NCBI RefSeq assembly: GCF_002803155.1
Contig: NZ_NNBP01000005.1
Span: forward strand, 124,001-188,000
Direction: 5' to 3'
Length of the DNA stretch: 64,000 nt
DNA from: Streptomyces sp. CB02959
GTDB taxonomy: Bacteria > Actinomycetota > Actinomycetes > Streptomycetales > Streptomycetaceae
Positions 40,172 to 49,297 of the stretch are shown one piece after another (the stretch's first letter is position 1; each line of letters opens with the position of its first letter). The translations under genes were made by a program, and so were the position numbers. The notes under the pieces were generated by a model. The model was not told where the DNA came from. It saw only the letters and a program-made list of their open reading frames with translations, and did not search any database.

Positions 40172-40576
40172 ATGGTCGAGGCGCCGAGGACGGACCTAAG
40201 CGATCTGGTGCGCAAGCGGCGCGCGCAGCTGCGATTGAGCCTCCGCGCTCTCGCGTCGCGCTGCGTTGACCCGAAGGACCCCGGCGCTGGATCACGGTGG
40301 ACCCATGCCACCCTCGCCAACTTGGAGACAAAGTCGATCAAGGCGCCCGGGGTGCCGGAACTTCGCGCACTCGCCGCCGGCCTGGACTTGCCGTTACGGC
40401 TGCTCCAAGAGGCCGCCGGCGTGCAGTATCTCGGCATCGACACCGCATGGAGTGACGACGGCGAGACGCGCACCCTCGTCCACCACTACTGGGAACTGCC
40501 CCCAGACGACAGGGCCAAAGTCCGCGCGCTCATCGAAAGTTGGGGCAGCAAGAGCGCGCGCGACGAAGCACCCTGA
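40172..40576 (+). CDS. XRE-family immunity repressor candidate
   Basis: 134 residues. The N-terminal XRE domain (LSDLVRKRRAQLRLSLRALASRCVDP...WTHATLANLETKSIKAPGVPELRALAAGLDLPLRLLQEAAG) is followed by a short C-terminal part (LPPDDRAKVRALIESW). It is the only plus-strand regulator at the switch. It probably binds the repeats upstream and keeps the lytic operon off. Confidence 0.82.
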   Translation: MVEAPRTDLSDLVRKRRAQLRLSLRALASRCVDPKDPGAGSRWTHATLANLETKSIKAPGVPELRALAAGLDLPLRLLQEAAGVQYLGIDTAWSDDGETRTLVHHYWELPPDDRAKVRALIESWGSKSARDEAP

Positions 40577-40705
40577 TCGCCTCGCGCACGCCCGGCTCGG
40601 CGTGCGCGAGGCACCTCGCGGGGCGAAGCCATCGCCCTGGCAAAGATCGAACTCGCATGCGATGATCCTTGGTTCAGCGCGTGCTCCGTACGGGGGTTCA
40701 AAGAA

Positions 40706-41161
40706 ATGACAGAGCCAGAGATGCTCATGCCTGAGATGCGCTACGAGATTGACACGGAAGACCGGGTGGCACCTGGACGGGTGCTGCTCCTGACGCAGGA
40801 GCCCGGCCTCGTTGTGGGGACCTATCGGCCAGGTCACGCCAGCGAGATCCTGTGCGAGCAGCTGAACAGTGTCTGCCGCCACATCTTCCGCCACGGCCTC
40901 TGGGCGCAACGCTGGGGCGCAGATGAGGGCACGGAGCCCAGTGAACACGCCCTGCTCAAAGTGCGGTTCGAGATCCGCCCGGCCGACGCCTTCCCCAAAG
41001 ACCTCGTCTGCCTGCCGCAGGAGCGCCCGGGAGAGTTCGTCTGGCTCATCCGTGAGCACCACATGTCTCAGCAAGCATGCGACGAAACCAACGAGCACCT
41101 CCGGCGTGCCGTCAAGGCTGGGCTGTGGGTACAGCGATGGGAAGAGCGTGATGATGTGTGA
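40706..41161 (+). CDS. Hypothetical protein between repressor and integrase
   Basis: 151 residues, soluble, acidic, with tryptophan-rich repeats HGLWAQRWGADEGTEP and AGLWVQRWEERDDV, suggesting two related halves (about 50-75 and 125-150). It would be expressed with the repressor during lysogeny. No family recognised. A hairpin covers its stop codon. Confidence 0.6.
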   Translation: MTEPEMLMPEMRYEIDTEDRVAPGRVLLLTQEPGLVVGTYRPGHASEILCEQLNSVCRHIFRHGLWAQRWGADEGTEPSEHALLKVRFEIRPADAFPKDLVCLPQERPGEFVWLIREHHMSQQACDETNEHLRRAVKAGLWVQRWEERDDV

Positions 41162-41172
41162 CGCATCATCAC
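41148..41172 (+). terminator. Hairpin over the stop of 40706-41161
   Basis: A perfect 9-bp stem GTGATGATG/CATCATCAC with a 7-nt loop containing the TGA stop codon. Confidence 0.55.
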
Positions 41173-41471
41173 CCCGCAGCGGTCGCCCTCCCCGATGAAA
41201 TGGGCCACGTTATGGCGAATAACTACCGGAACAGAGTGCCCGGCGACTGAATCGCGCCCATATTCGAAACTGGATGGCTCGCCGCGTGGCCGATTGCCAG
41301 ATCGGGAGATCTCCCCACCCTGCTGACGCAACGCGAGGTGTCGTGATGATGAGACGGGCCGCTGGCAGCGCGCCGCACAACCGCCAGTTGCTCCCCGAGC
41401 AGCGCAAAGCCCGCTAGACGACATGGGGTCACGCGACACAGGCTGCGTGACCCCGCCCTCGACGGACCGGC
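41173..41471. other. Gene-free gap between convergent genes
   Basis: No gene is supported in either direction. The only clear element is the 10-bp-stem terminator at 41425-41454. Confidence 0.5.
41425..41454. terminator. Bidirectional terminator, integrase 3' side
   Basis: A perfect 10-bp stem GGGGTCACGC/GCGTGACCCC with a 10-nt loop, 17 nt beyond the integrase stop and facing the plus-strand gene on the other side. Confidence 0.75.
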
Positions 41472-43127
41472 CTATGCAGCCGGCGCGAACAATTTCCGCG
41501 GCTTCACTGAGACGTACCTCTCTGCGGGGACCGCCTCTTTACGGTTCATACCTCGCCCGACCCGCGACAGTCGAACATCCAGCAGCGCCTCGGCGATCAT
41601 CCGCTGTTGCGGCAATTCCAGCTTCCCCCAGGCCGCCGCCACCTCTTCTGGCGTCACCCCGACGATGTCACGTACGACGGACGGTGCCCGAAGTGTGCGC
41701 GCCCGCTCGTCTGCTGCCGTGATGTGTGGCTGTATCTCGGCCTCGATAGCGCCGAGCCCCTCGGGGGAAAGTCCCCCCTTGGCTGCCTGGAGGTAGAAGC
41801 CATCCAGGCGCTCTCGGAGCAGTTTCGCTTCTGCCTGTGCCTCCTCGATCTGCCGCACCAATTTCTCATCGCCGCGCGTATACGCCTCAACGAACCTCGG
41901 TGACGACAGCCATCCGAACAGCCAGTCCCGGACGTACCTGTCCACTGGTGTCATCTGTGCGCTGGTGTGGTAGCCCCTTTCGCCATCCCGCCCCGGCTGC
42001 TTGCAGACGTAGTTCACCTTCCCGGACGCGGTCTTCTGCGACTGGATTGGTGAATTGCACTCGCCGCACACCATGATTGAGGTTAGCCAGTAGCGGGCCT
42101 TTCCGGGGCGGGAGTTCCGTCCAAGCTTGCCTCGGTCCTTGATGATCGCCTGACATCGCGTGAATGTCGCTTTCCGGACCAGCGCTGGCCACGCGTTATC
42201 GGCGGTGACCTCGCCGTGGTAGGTTCGCGCGCCTATGTAGCGCACGTCGCCTGCGAACGTCTTGATGGCGTCGGGGCGCCACACCGCCGCGATCATCGGC
42301 TCACCGCGGGCGTGGAAGTCCTTGGCGATGGCCTCGGCCCTCTCGCCACCCTCCAGCCGTTCCTGAGTTTCCCGCCACAGCGACTCGTGTTCGAGGTTGT
42401 CCGGCTTTTCCCGAGCGAGCCGCTTCACCATGCCTGCGCCCCACATCAGAGCAGGGGCCGGTACGCCTCGCTCGTTCAGTCGCTGCGCGATGGCCTTGTA
42501 TGACTGGCCGGCCGCTACACGTACACAGATCTCTCGGACGATGGGCGCCTCATCCGGATCGGGCTCCACCCGGACGAACGCTCCGGTGTCCGGGTCGTAC
42601 ACACGCCGGTAGCCGTAAGGACTGGGGCCGTGCGGACGGCCGCCAACCGCGTTTGCTCGCATTGCGCGCAGCACGTTGTCCCGCAGCTCGTCGACCTCGC
42701 GCTCGCCGAGTAGGGCGTCAAGACCGGTACGGAAACGATCATCCTTGTTCGACAAGTCGTAGACCTTGCCGCCATAGCACCACAGGACACTGTGCTTCGC
42801 GCAGGCGTCGCGCAGTCTCGTGTAGACGGTCAGATCGCGCTGGAGGCGGGTTGCGGCCCACGCGATCACGATGTCGAGGTTCTTTGCCTCGATGTCGCTC
42901 ATCAGCCGTTCGAACCCGTCGCGCTCGTCCTTGGCGCCATGCCGCGACGCGGACTGGCCATCGTCCACGTACTCTTCGACAACCTTGATCTTCAGCTCGT
43001 CGGCGTCGGCGTGTCCGTTGTCGAGCTGCTCCTTCACTGACCGACCGCGGTTGTACTTCTTACCGTGATAGTTGCTCTTTCGGGCGTATATCCCGCCCCT
43101 GAGCCCCTCCAGATCCTGAGAAGCCAT
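41472..43127 (-). CDS. int: Large serine integrase
   Basis: 551 residues. N-terminal resolvase domain with the nucleophile Ser18 in IYARKSNYHG and the conserved DDGQSASRHGAKDERDGFERLMSDI and AWAATRLQRD segments. A recombinase domain follows (RANAVGGRPHGPSPYGYRRV). A zinc ribbon begins VCGECNSPIQSQ...YVCKQPG, followed by a coiled-coil stretch (RQIEEAQAEAKLLRERLDGFYLQ). It lies 50 bp from attR, as is usual. It catalyses attP x attB recombination into the I36 gene. Excision would need a directionality factor, for which no gene can be named here. Confidence 0.95.
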   Translation of the reverse strand: MASQDLEGLRGGIYARKSNYHGKKYNRGRSVKEQLDNGHADADELKIKVVEEYVDDGQSASRHGAKDERDGFERLMSDIEAKNLDIVIAWAATRLQRDLTVYTRLRDACAKHSVLWCYGGKVYDLSNKDDRFRTGLDALLGEREVDELRDNVLRAMRANAVGGRPHGPSPYGYRRVYDPDTGAFVRVEPDPDEAPIVREICVRVAAGQSYKAIAQRLNERGVPAPALMWGAGMVKRLAREKPDNLEHESLWRETQERLEGGERAEAIAKDFHARGEPMIAAVWRPDAIKTFAGDVRYIGARTYHGEVTADNAWPALVRKATFTRCQAIIKDRGKLGRNSRPGKARYWLTSIMVCGECNSPIQSQKTASGKVNYVCKQPGRDGERGYHTSAQMTPVDRYVRDWLFGWLSSPRFVEAYTRGDEKLVRQIEEAQAEAKLLRERLDGFYLQAAKGGLSPEGLGAIEAEIQPHITAADERARTLRAPSVVRDIVGVTPEEVAAAWGKLELPQQRMIAEALLDVRLSRVGRGMNRKEAVPAERYVSVKPRKLFAPAA

Positions 43128-43176
43128 AGCACCCCCTGATGATCAGTCCCGAGAGTATGCCTTACTCGGGAAAACA

Positions 43177-43181
43177 TGGGT
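43177..43181. other. attR core (TGGGT)
   Basis: Right phage-host junction: phage GGGAAAACA, then TGGGT, then host GCCCCGTTCCCC. Paired with attL at 2003-2007. Confidence 0.85.
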
Positions 43182-43230
43182 GCCCCGTTCCCCTTACCAG
43201 GTAAGGGCGTTCAAGCTGTGGGAGCACTGA
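43177..43230 (+). pseudogene. Peptidase inhibitor I36 gene, 3' fragment
   Basis: Reads WVPRSPYQVRAFKLWEH and a stop. This is the typical C-terminus of I36 inhibitors and is exactly what is missing from the gene at 1625-2020. Joined at Trp127 it restores a 143-residue protein without a frameshift. Confidence 0.9.
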
Positions 43231-43255
43231 ACGGTCCGGCCCCGGCGGACGCACC

Positions 43256-43294
43256 GCGCCCCCCGACCGGCGGGCTTCGCCGGTCGGGGGGCGC
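43256..43294. terminator. Strong bidirectional terminator between inhibitor fragment and aceE
   Basis: A perfect 17-bp GC-rich stem (43256-43272, 43278-43294) with a 5-nt loop between two convergent host genes. Confidence 0.85.
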
Positions 43295-43328
43295 GGGGGA
43301 GACGGTGCGGCGGACGGCCGCGGGAAGG

Positions 43329-46076
43329 TCAGGCGTCGCCGCCGGCCTCACCCGCGTCGGCGGCCGTCACGTCCAGCAGCTGGTAGCGGTCGATGGCCTG
43401 CTTGAGCAGCGAGCGGTCGACCTTGCCCTCCCTGGCCAGCTCGGTGAGCACACCCAGCACGATCGACTGGACGTCGATGTGGAAGAAGCGGCGGGCGGCG
43501 CCGCGGGTGTCCGCGAAGCCGAAGCCGTCGGCGCCCAGCGACTGGTACGTGCCCGGCACCCAGCGCGCGATCTGGTCCGGGACGGAACGCATCCAGTCCG
43601 AGACCGCGACCTTCGGGCCCTCGGCACCCTGGAGCTTGCGCGTCACGTACGGCACGCGCTGCTCCTCCTCCGGGTGGAGCAGGTTGCGCTCCTCGACCTC
43701 CACCGCCTCGCGGCGGAGCTCGTTCCAGGACGTCGCCGACCACACGTCGGCCTTGACGTTCCACTCGTCGGCGAGGATCTGCTGGGCCTCGACGGCCCAC
43801 GGCACCGCGACGCCCGAGGCGAGGATCTGGGCCCGGTGCTCGCCCTTCTCGCCCGGCTTGATCCGGTGCAGACCCTTGAGGATGCCCTCGACGTCGACGT
43901 CCTCCGGCTCCGCGGGGTGCTGGATCGGCTCGTTGTAGACGGTCAGGTAGTAGAAGACGTCCTCGCCCGGCCGGCCGTCGGCGGTCTCGCCGTACATCCG
44001 CCGCAGACCGTCCTTGACGATGTGCGCGATCTCGTAGCCGTAGGCCGGGTCGTAGGCGACACAGGCCGGGTTGGTCGAGGCGAGCAGCTGGGAGTGGCCG
44101 TCGGCGTGCTGCAGGCCCTCACCGGTCAGCGTGGTGCGGCCGGCGGTCGCGCCGAGCACGAAACCGCGGGAGAGCTGGTCGGCCATCTGCCAGAACTGGT
44201 CGCCGGTCCGCTGGAACCCGAACATCGAGTAGAAGACGTAGACCGGGATCAGCGGCTCGCCGTGGGTGGCGTAGGCGGAGCCCGCCGCGATCAGCGACGC
44301 GGTGCAGCCGGCCTCGGTGATGCCGTCGTGCAGCATCTGGCCGGTCGGGGACTCCTTGTAGGCCAGCAGCAGCTCGCGGTCCACCGACTCGTAGGTCTGG
44401 CCCAGCGGGTTGTAGATCTTGGCCGACGGGAAGAACGCGTCCATGCCGAAGGTGCGGTACTCGTCCGGGGCGATCGGCACGAAGCGCTTGCCGATCTCCT
44501 TGTCCCGCATCAGGTCCTTCAGGATGCGGACGAACGCCATGGTGGTGGCGATCTTCTGCTGTCCCGAGCCCTTCTTGGCGGTGGCGTACGCCTTGTCGCC
44601 GGGCAGCTCCAGCGGCTTGGCGCGCACGACCCGGGTCGGGACGTAGCCGCCCAGCCCCTGGCGGCGGTCGTGCATGTACTGGATCTCCTCGGACTTCGGG
44701 CCCGGGTGGTAGTACGGCGGCAGGCCGTCCTCCAGGTCCTTGTCCGGGATCGGCAGGTGCAGCCGGTCGCGGAAGCGCTTGAGGTCCTCGACCGTCAGCT
44801 TCTTCATCTGGTGGGTGGCGTTGCGGCCCTCGAAGTTCGGGCCGAGGGTCCAGCCCTTGACGGTCTGGGCCAGGATCACGGTCGGCTGGCCCTTGTGGGC
44901 CTTGGCCGCCGCGTACGCCGCGAAGATCTTCCGGTGGTCGTGACCGCCACGGCCCAGGTGCAGGATCTGGTCGTCCGTCATGTTCTCGACCATCGCGCGC
45001 AGTCGGTGGTCGTCACCGAAGAAGTGCTCGCGGATGTACGCACCGGTCTCGGTGGCGTACGTCTGGAACTGGCCGTCGGGGGTGCTGTTGAGCTTGTTGA
45101 CCAGGATGCCGTCGCGGTCCTGCGCCAGCAGCGGGTCCCAGCTGCGGTCCCACACCAGCTTGATGACGTTCCAGCCGGCGCCGCGGAACTGCGACTCCAG
45201 CTCCTGCATGATCTTGCCGTTGCCGCGGACCGGGCCGTCCAGCCGCTGGAGGTTGCAGTTGACGACGAAGGTCAGGTTGTCCAGGCCCTCGCGGGCGGCG
45301 ATGGACAGCTGGCCGAGCGACTCCGGCTCGTCCATCTCGCCGTCGCCGAGGAACGCCCAGACGTGCGACTTGGAGGTGTCGGCGATACCGCGCGCCTCCA
45401 GGTAGCGGTTCATCCGGGCCTGGTAGATCGCGCCGAGCGGGCCGAGGCCCATCGAGACGGTCGGGAACTCCCAGAAGTCCGGCATCAGCCGCGGGTGCGG
45501 GTAGCTGGAGAGGCCGTTGGGGGCCTTGGACTTCTCCTGGCGGAAGGCGTCGAGCTGGGCCTCGGTGAGTCGGTCCAGGAGGAAGGCGCGGGCGTAGATG
45601 CCGGGGGAGGCATGGCCCTGGAAGAAGATCTGGTCGCCGCCGTCGCCCTCGTCCTTGCCGCGGAAGAAGTGGTTGAAGCCCACGTCGTACAGCGAGGCGG
45701 AGGAGGCGAAGGTGGCGATGTGGCCGCCGACGCCGATACCCGGGCGCTGGGCGCGCGAGACCATCACGGCGGCGTTCCACCGGGTCGCGTTGAGGACCTT
45801 GCGCTCGATCTCCTCGTTGCCCGGGAAGAACGGCTCGTCCCTGGTCGCGATGGTGTTGACGTAGTCCGTGCTCCGCATCTCGGGCACGGCCACACGCCGC
45901 TCGCGGGCGCGCTCGATCAGGCGGAGCATGAGGTAGCGGGCACGTTCCCGGCCTCGCTCGTCGACGGCCGCGTCGAGCGAGTCGAGCCATTCCTGGGTCT
46001 CTTCGGGATCGAAGTCCGGGACCTGGCTGGGAAGGCCGCCAATGATGATCGGGTTTCGATCGGATCCGGAAGCCAC
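43329..46076 (-). CDS. aceE: Pyruvate dehydrogenase E1 component, homodimeric
   Basis: 915 residues, normal length for the single-chain E1. The thiamine-diphosphate motif begins [10 protein letters not shown] and ends with NCNLQRLDG. Other family segments include [24 protein letters not shown] and [17 protein letters not shown]. It decarboxylates pyruvate and passes the acetyl group to the lipoyl E2 of the pyruvate dehydrogenase complex. E2 and E3 genes are not in this window. Terminates at the hairpin 43256-43294. A 517-bp divergent promoter region separates it from the DUF3052 gene. Confidence 0.97.
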   Translation of the reverse strand: MASGSDRNPIIIGGLPSQVPDFDPEETQEWLDSLDAAVDERGRERARYLMLRLIERARERRVAVPEMRSTDYVNTIATRDEPFFPGNEEIERKVLNATRWNAAVMVSRAQRPGIGVGGHIATFASSASLYDVGFNHFFRGKDEGDGGDQIFFQGHASPGIYARAFLLDRLTEAQLDAFRQEKSKAPNGLSSYPHPRLMPDFWEFPTVSMGLGPLGAIYQARMNRYLEARGIADTSKSHVWAFLGDGEMDEPESLGQLSIAAREGLDNLTFVVNCNLQRLDGPVRGNGKIMQELESQFRGAGWNVIKLVWDRSWDPLLAQDRDGILVNKLNSTPDGQFQTYATETGAYIREHFFGDDHRLRAMVENMTDDQILHLGRGGHDHRKIFAAYAAAKAHKGQPTVILAQTVKGWTLGPNFEGRNATHQMKKLTVEDLKRFRDRLHLPIPDKDLEDGLPPYYHPGPKSEEIQYMHDRRQGLGGYVPTRVVRAKPLELPGDKAYATAKKGSGQQKIATTMAFVRILKDLMRDKEIGKRFVPIAPDEYRTFGMDAFFPSAKIYNPLGQTYESVDRELLLAYKESPTGQMLHDGITEAGCTASLIAAGSAYATHGEPLIPVYVFYSMFGFQRTGDQFWQMADQLSRGFVLGATAGRTTLTGEGLQHADGHSQLLASTNPACVAYDPAYGYEIAHIVKDGLRRMYGETADGRPGEDVFYYLTVYNEPIQHPAEPEDVDVEGILKGLHRIKPGEKGEHRAQILASGVAVPWAVEAQQILADEWNVKADVWSATSWNELRREAVEVEERNLLHPEEEQRVPYVTRKLQGAEGPKVAVSDWMRSVPDQIARWVPGTYQSLGADGFGFADTRGAARRFFHIDVQSIVLGVLTELAREGKVDRSLLKQAIDRYQLLDVTAADAGEAGGDA

Positions 46077-46593
46077 GCTGTTCCTTCGTGTTCGGTTCGT
46101 ATCGTGCTCTGCCTGCTATTGCCGCTGCGCACGGGGACGAATGCTGTGTGTGCCTTGTGTCGCGCCGTCTTCCATCGTGTACCGAGCCACTGGGATACGT
46201 CACCTCTACCGATGGGTAACCACCCGCAGAGAGAGGGCGCTGAAAGGGCCGATTCCTGTGGTCGGCCAAATCGCAACCATACGCCCATCTCGAAACGCCC
46301 CGGCGTGCGGCCGTGCGGCGCCGGTCGGGGGAGTCGGGATGCTCCGATACCCTGCGCGGGGGCCATTCCTTCCCGCCTACCCCATATACCCGGCACAATG
46401 CTGTGGTGCGTATCACTTCATGGTGTCCTGGTGGGGGCCGGGCCGCGGCGGTGGGCCCGTCGATCGTCACCGTTTCGGCGGTCTCGACCGTCGGGTACTT
46501 GCGCGATCCGCCCGGCACGTGTGGACTACGGCCAATGCTCCGCGCACGCGCGGAGTCCCCGAGTACTTTCCGAAACATGACAGGAGGCAATCC
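46077..46593. other. Divergent promoter region aceE / DUF3052
   Basis: No gene is supported. It must hold the promoters of both flanking genes. A short hairpin CTCCGCG-N4-CGCGGAG occurs near 46540-46557, and the DUF3052 ribosome site AGGAGGC lies at about 46582. Confidence 0.5.
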
Positions 46594-47016
46594 GTGAGCG
46601 CGACCGCGGACCACGCGGAGGAGCGGACCAACCCTGCCGCCAAGCTGGGGTTCGAGCCCGGACAGGTGGTCCAGGAGATCGGCTACGACGACGACGTCGA
46701 GCAGGAGCTCCGAGAAGGCATTGAGTCCGTCATCGGCCAGGACCTTGTGGACGAGGATTACGACGATGTCGCCGACGTCGTCCTCCTGTGGTTCCGGGAC
46801 GACGATGGCGATCTCACGGACGCGCTGGTGGACGCCATCGGCCTGCTCGAAGAGGGCGGCATGATCTGGCTGCTGACGCCCAAGACAGGGCGCGACGGCT
46901 ACATCGAGCCGAGCGACATCAACGACGCCGCACAGACCGCGGGCCTGTCCCAGACCCGGAGCATCAACGCCGGCAAGGACTGGACCGGCAGCCGGCTGGT
47001 CTCGCCCAAGCGCTGA
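46594..47016 (+). CDS. DUF3052 family protein
   Basis: 140 residues from the GTG at 46594 with AGGAGGC upstream. Typical body: AAKLGFEPGQVVQEIGYDDDVEQELREGIESVIG, DVVLLWFRDDDGDLTDALVDAIGLLEEGGMIWLLTPK, QTRSINAGKDWTGSRLVSPK. A conserved actinobacterial protein of unproven function, known to me as a regular neighbour of aceE and an AhpE-type peroxiredoxin gene. Confidence 0.92.
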   Translation: MSATADHAEERTNPAAKLGFEPGQVVQEIGYDDDVEQELREGIESVIGQDLVDEDYDDVADVVLLWFRDDDGDLTDALVDAIGLLEEGGMIWLLTPKTGRDGYIEPSDINDAAQTAGLSQTRSINAGKDWTGSRLVSPKR

Positions 47017-47042
47017 CCGGCCGCGTCACCCGACGTCCTCGC

Positions 47043-47076
47043 CGAGCCCCTTCCGGAGCGTTCCGGAAGGGGCTCG
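47043..47076 (+). terminator. Terminator after DUF3052 gene
   Basis: A perfect 15-bp stem CGAGCCCCTTCCGGA/TCCGGAAGGGGCTCG with a 4-nt loop, 27 nt past the stop. Confidence 0.88.
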
Positions 47077-47166
47077 GTGCAGTTCAGGAGCGGTGCGCGG
47101 GCCCTGCGGGCGGACGCGTAGGGTGGTCGCGTCCAGTAGAGGGTGACGCGGGAAGGAAGCAGTCCC

Positions 47167-47625
47167 ATGGCGATCGAGGTCGGCACCGAAGCTCCGGATT
47201 TCGAGCTGAGGAACCAGCACGGCGAGCTGGTGAGGCTCTCGGACTTCCGCGGTGAGAAGAACGTCGTGGTGCTCTTCTATCCCTTCGCCTTCACCGGTGT
47301 GTGCACCGGTGAGCTGTGCGCGCTCCGCGACGAGCTGCCGAAGTTCGTCAACGACGACGTGCAGCTGCTGGCCGTCTCCAACGACTCCCCGTTCTCGCTG
47401 CGGATCTTCGCCGAGCAGGAGGGCCTGGAGTACCCGCTGCTGTCGGACTTCTGGCCGCACGGCGAGGCATCCAGGGCCTACGGCGTCTTCGACGAGGAGA
47501 AGGGCTGCGCGGTCCGCGGCACCTTCGTCGTCGACAAGGAGGGCGTGGTGCGCTGGACGATCGTCAACGGCCTGCCCGACGCCCGCGACCTCAACGACTA
47601 CGTCAAGGCGCTCGCGGCCCTCTAG
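47167..47625 (+). CDS. Peroxiredoxin, AhpE type
   Basis: 152 residues. Thioredoxin fold with the peroxidatic Cys46 in PFAFTGVC and a second Cys51 five residues later. FVVDKEGVVRWTIVNGLPDARD near the end. Reduces hydrogen peroxide and organic hydroperoxides in the cytosol. The usual AhpE has a single catalytic Cys, so Cys51 might act as a resolving residue. Start chosen at MAIEVGTEAPDFEL. Confidence 0.92.
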   Translation: MAIEVGTEAPDFELRNQHGELVRLSDFRGEKNVVVLFYPFAFTGVCTGELCALRDELPKFVNDDVQLLAVSNDSPFSLRIFAEQEGLEYPLLSDFWPHGEASRAYGVFDEEKGCAVRGTFVVDKEGVVRWTIVNGLPDARDLNDYVKALAAL

Positions 47626-47786
47626 GGACTGCCCGGTGGATCATGGCCGGGTCGGACATCCGTCAAGATCCATGTGCGTTGTCTGCATTCGGCGGGAACC
47701 GGTCACTAGGATCAAATCGTTGATCCGATGCCATGCACGATGGGGGCGCACATCTTGACGTACCCCTCGAATCTACGGGAGGACTC

Positions 47787-48362
47787 GTGGGAGTCAGCCT
47801 CAGCAAGGGCGGCAACGTCTCGCTGACGAAGGAAGCCCCCAATCTGACCGCCGTTCTCGTCGGTCTGGGCTGGGACGCGCGTACCACCACCGGTACGGAC
47901 TTCGACCTGGACGCCAGCGCCCTGCTGACGAATGACCAGGGCAAGGTCGCCAACGACCAGAACTTCGTGTTCTTCAACAACCTCAAGAGCCCGTGCGGTT
48001 CGGTCGAGCACACCGGTGACAACACCACCGGTGAGGGCGAGGGCGACGACGAGGCCATCAAGGTGAACCTCGCCGGTGTCCCCGCCGACGTCAGCAAGAT
48101 CGTGTTCCCGGTGTCGATCTACGACGCCGAGACCCGCCAGCAGAGCTTCGGCCAGGTCCGCAACGCCTACATCCGCGTGGTCAACCAGGCCGACGGCAAG
48201 GAGCTGGCGCGCTACGACCTGAGCGAGGACGCCTCGACCGAGACCGCCATGGTCTTCGGCGAGCTGTACCGCAACGGCGCGGAGTGGAAGTTCCGCGCCA
48301 TCGGCCAGGGCTACGCCTCGGGCCTGCGCGGCATCGCGCAGGACTTCGGGGTCAACGTCTGA
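47787..48362 (+). CDS. terD: TerD family protein
   Basis: 191 residues from the GTG at 47787 ([20 protein letters not shown]), GGAGG upstream. Complete TerD fold with the calcium-binding loops FDLDASALL and [17 protein letters not shown], and the end [23 protein letters not shown]. Part of the tellurium/chemical-stress membrane-associated system. About 60-70% alike by eye with the next gene, so a tandem duplication. Confidence 0.92.
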   Translation: MGVSLSKGGNVSLTKEAPNLTAVLVGLGWDARTTTGTDFDLDASALLTNDQGKVANDQNFVFFNNLKSPCGSVEHTGDNTTGEGEGDDEAIKVNLAGVPADVSKIVFPVSIYDAETRQQSFGQVRNAYIRVVNQADGKELARYDLSEDASTETAMVFGELYRNGAEWKFRAIGQGYASGLRGIAQDFGVNV

Positions 48363-48381
48363 CCGCACGGCGCAACCGTGT

Positions 48382-48419
48382 CCGGCGCCGTACGCCCCGC
48401 TCGGGGAGTGCGGCGCCGG
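48382..48419 (+). terminator. Hairpin between the two TerD genes
   Basis: A 17-bp stem with one mismatch and one G-U pair (48382-48398, 48403-48419), 20 nt after the first TerD stop. Confidence 0.6.
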
Positions 48420-48477
48420 GCGCGTTTCCGGGGCGTGCGCCGCGCCCCGTACCGACACCGGGGAGGAAGCGAACACC

Positions 48478-49053
48478 ATGGGCGTCACGCTCGCCAAAGG
48501 GGGCAACGTCTCCCTGTCCAAGGCCGCTCCGAATCTCGCGCAGATCACGGTCGGCCTCGGCTGGGACGCACGGTCCACCACCGGAGCACCCTTCGACCTC
48601 GACGCCAGCGCGCTGCTGTGCCGGTCGGGCCGGGTGCTGGGGGACGAGTACTTCGTCTTCTACAACAACCTCAAGAGCCCCGAGGGGTCCGTCGAGCACA
48701 CCGGGGACAATCTGACCGGTGAGGGCGAGGGCGACGACGAGACGATCCTGGTCGACCTCACCCAGGTCCCCGAGCAGGTGGAGGCGATCGTCTTCCCGGT
48801 CTCGATCCACGAGGCCGATCTGCGCGGTCAGAGCTTCGGGCAGGTCGGCAACGCCTTCATCCGGATCCTCAACCAGGCCGACGGCAGCGAACTCGCCCGC
48901 TACGACCTCAGCGAGGACGCCGCCGGCGAAACCGCGATGATCTTCGGAGAGGTCTACCGCCGCAACGGCGAATGGAAGTTCCGGGCCGTGGGCCAGGGGT
49001 ACGCGTCCGGTCTGCGGGGCATCGCCCTGGACTTCGGGGTAAACGTCTCGTAG
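48478..49053 (+). CDS. TerD family protein, second paralogue
   Basis: 191 residues, same length and architecture as the preceding gene: [56 protein letters not shown] upstream. Probably calcium-binding, acting with the other Ter proteins. Confidence 0.92.
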   Translation: MGVTLAKGGNVSLSKAAPNLAQITVGLGWDARSTTGAPFDLDASALLCRSGRVLGDEYFVFYNNLKSPEGSVEHTGDNLTGEGEGDDETILVDLTQVPEQVEAIVFPVSIHEADLRGQSFGQVGNAFIRILNQADGSELARYDLSEDAAGETAMIFGEVYRRNGEWKFRAVGQGYASGLRGIALDFGVNVS

Positions 49054-49297
49054 GCCGTCATGCCGCCGCCCGGTCGTCGGCGGTGACGGAAGTGGTGCCG
49101 CCCGCCGGTCGGACGCGGTGGGCGGCGCTCCCCGGCTGCCTCAGAGCGGGGGTACGGGTCCCGACCTGCGGCTCTCCAACCGGTTGGGGGTCGACCGCCC
49201 CGTCCGTGAAGCGCGCGCTCTAGACTTCGGGTCAACGTTTTGCAAAGCGCCGCGCACTGCGCGCGGGGGACCCACACAGCGAAGGATTGGGTAGGCA
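49054..49297. other. Gap before DUF475 gene
   Basis: No gene or strong hairpin seen. Likely promoter region for the DUF475 membrane protein. Confidence 0.4.

Larger units (their letters stand above)
2003..43181. mobile_element. Integrated siphovirus-like prophage, about 41.2 kb
   Basis: It is bounded by a 5-bp direct repeat TGGGT (2003-2007 and 43177-43181) that interrupts an I36 inhibitor gene. It contains a serine integrase next to attR, a divergent repressor/Cro switch, replication genes, an HNH-terminase-portal-capsid-tail cascade and an endolysin/holin pair, all in canonical order on the minus strand, plus about 8 kb of non-structural cargo next to attL. The large terminase is frameshifted. 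Distance between the repeat copies is 41,174 bp. Confidence 0.95.

Noticed and set aside
40003..40269. Plus-strand frame across the switch region
   Set aside because: It covers the operator repeats and overlaps the well-supported repressor gene in another frame.
43176..46580. 1134-codon plus-strand frame opposite aceE
   Set aside because: Antisense shadow of a highly conserved gene. The GVRRL-type composition has no fold, and the frame also crosses two terminators.
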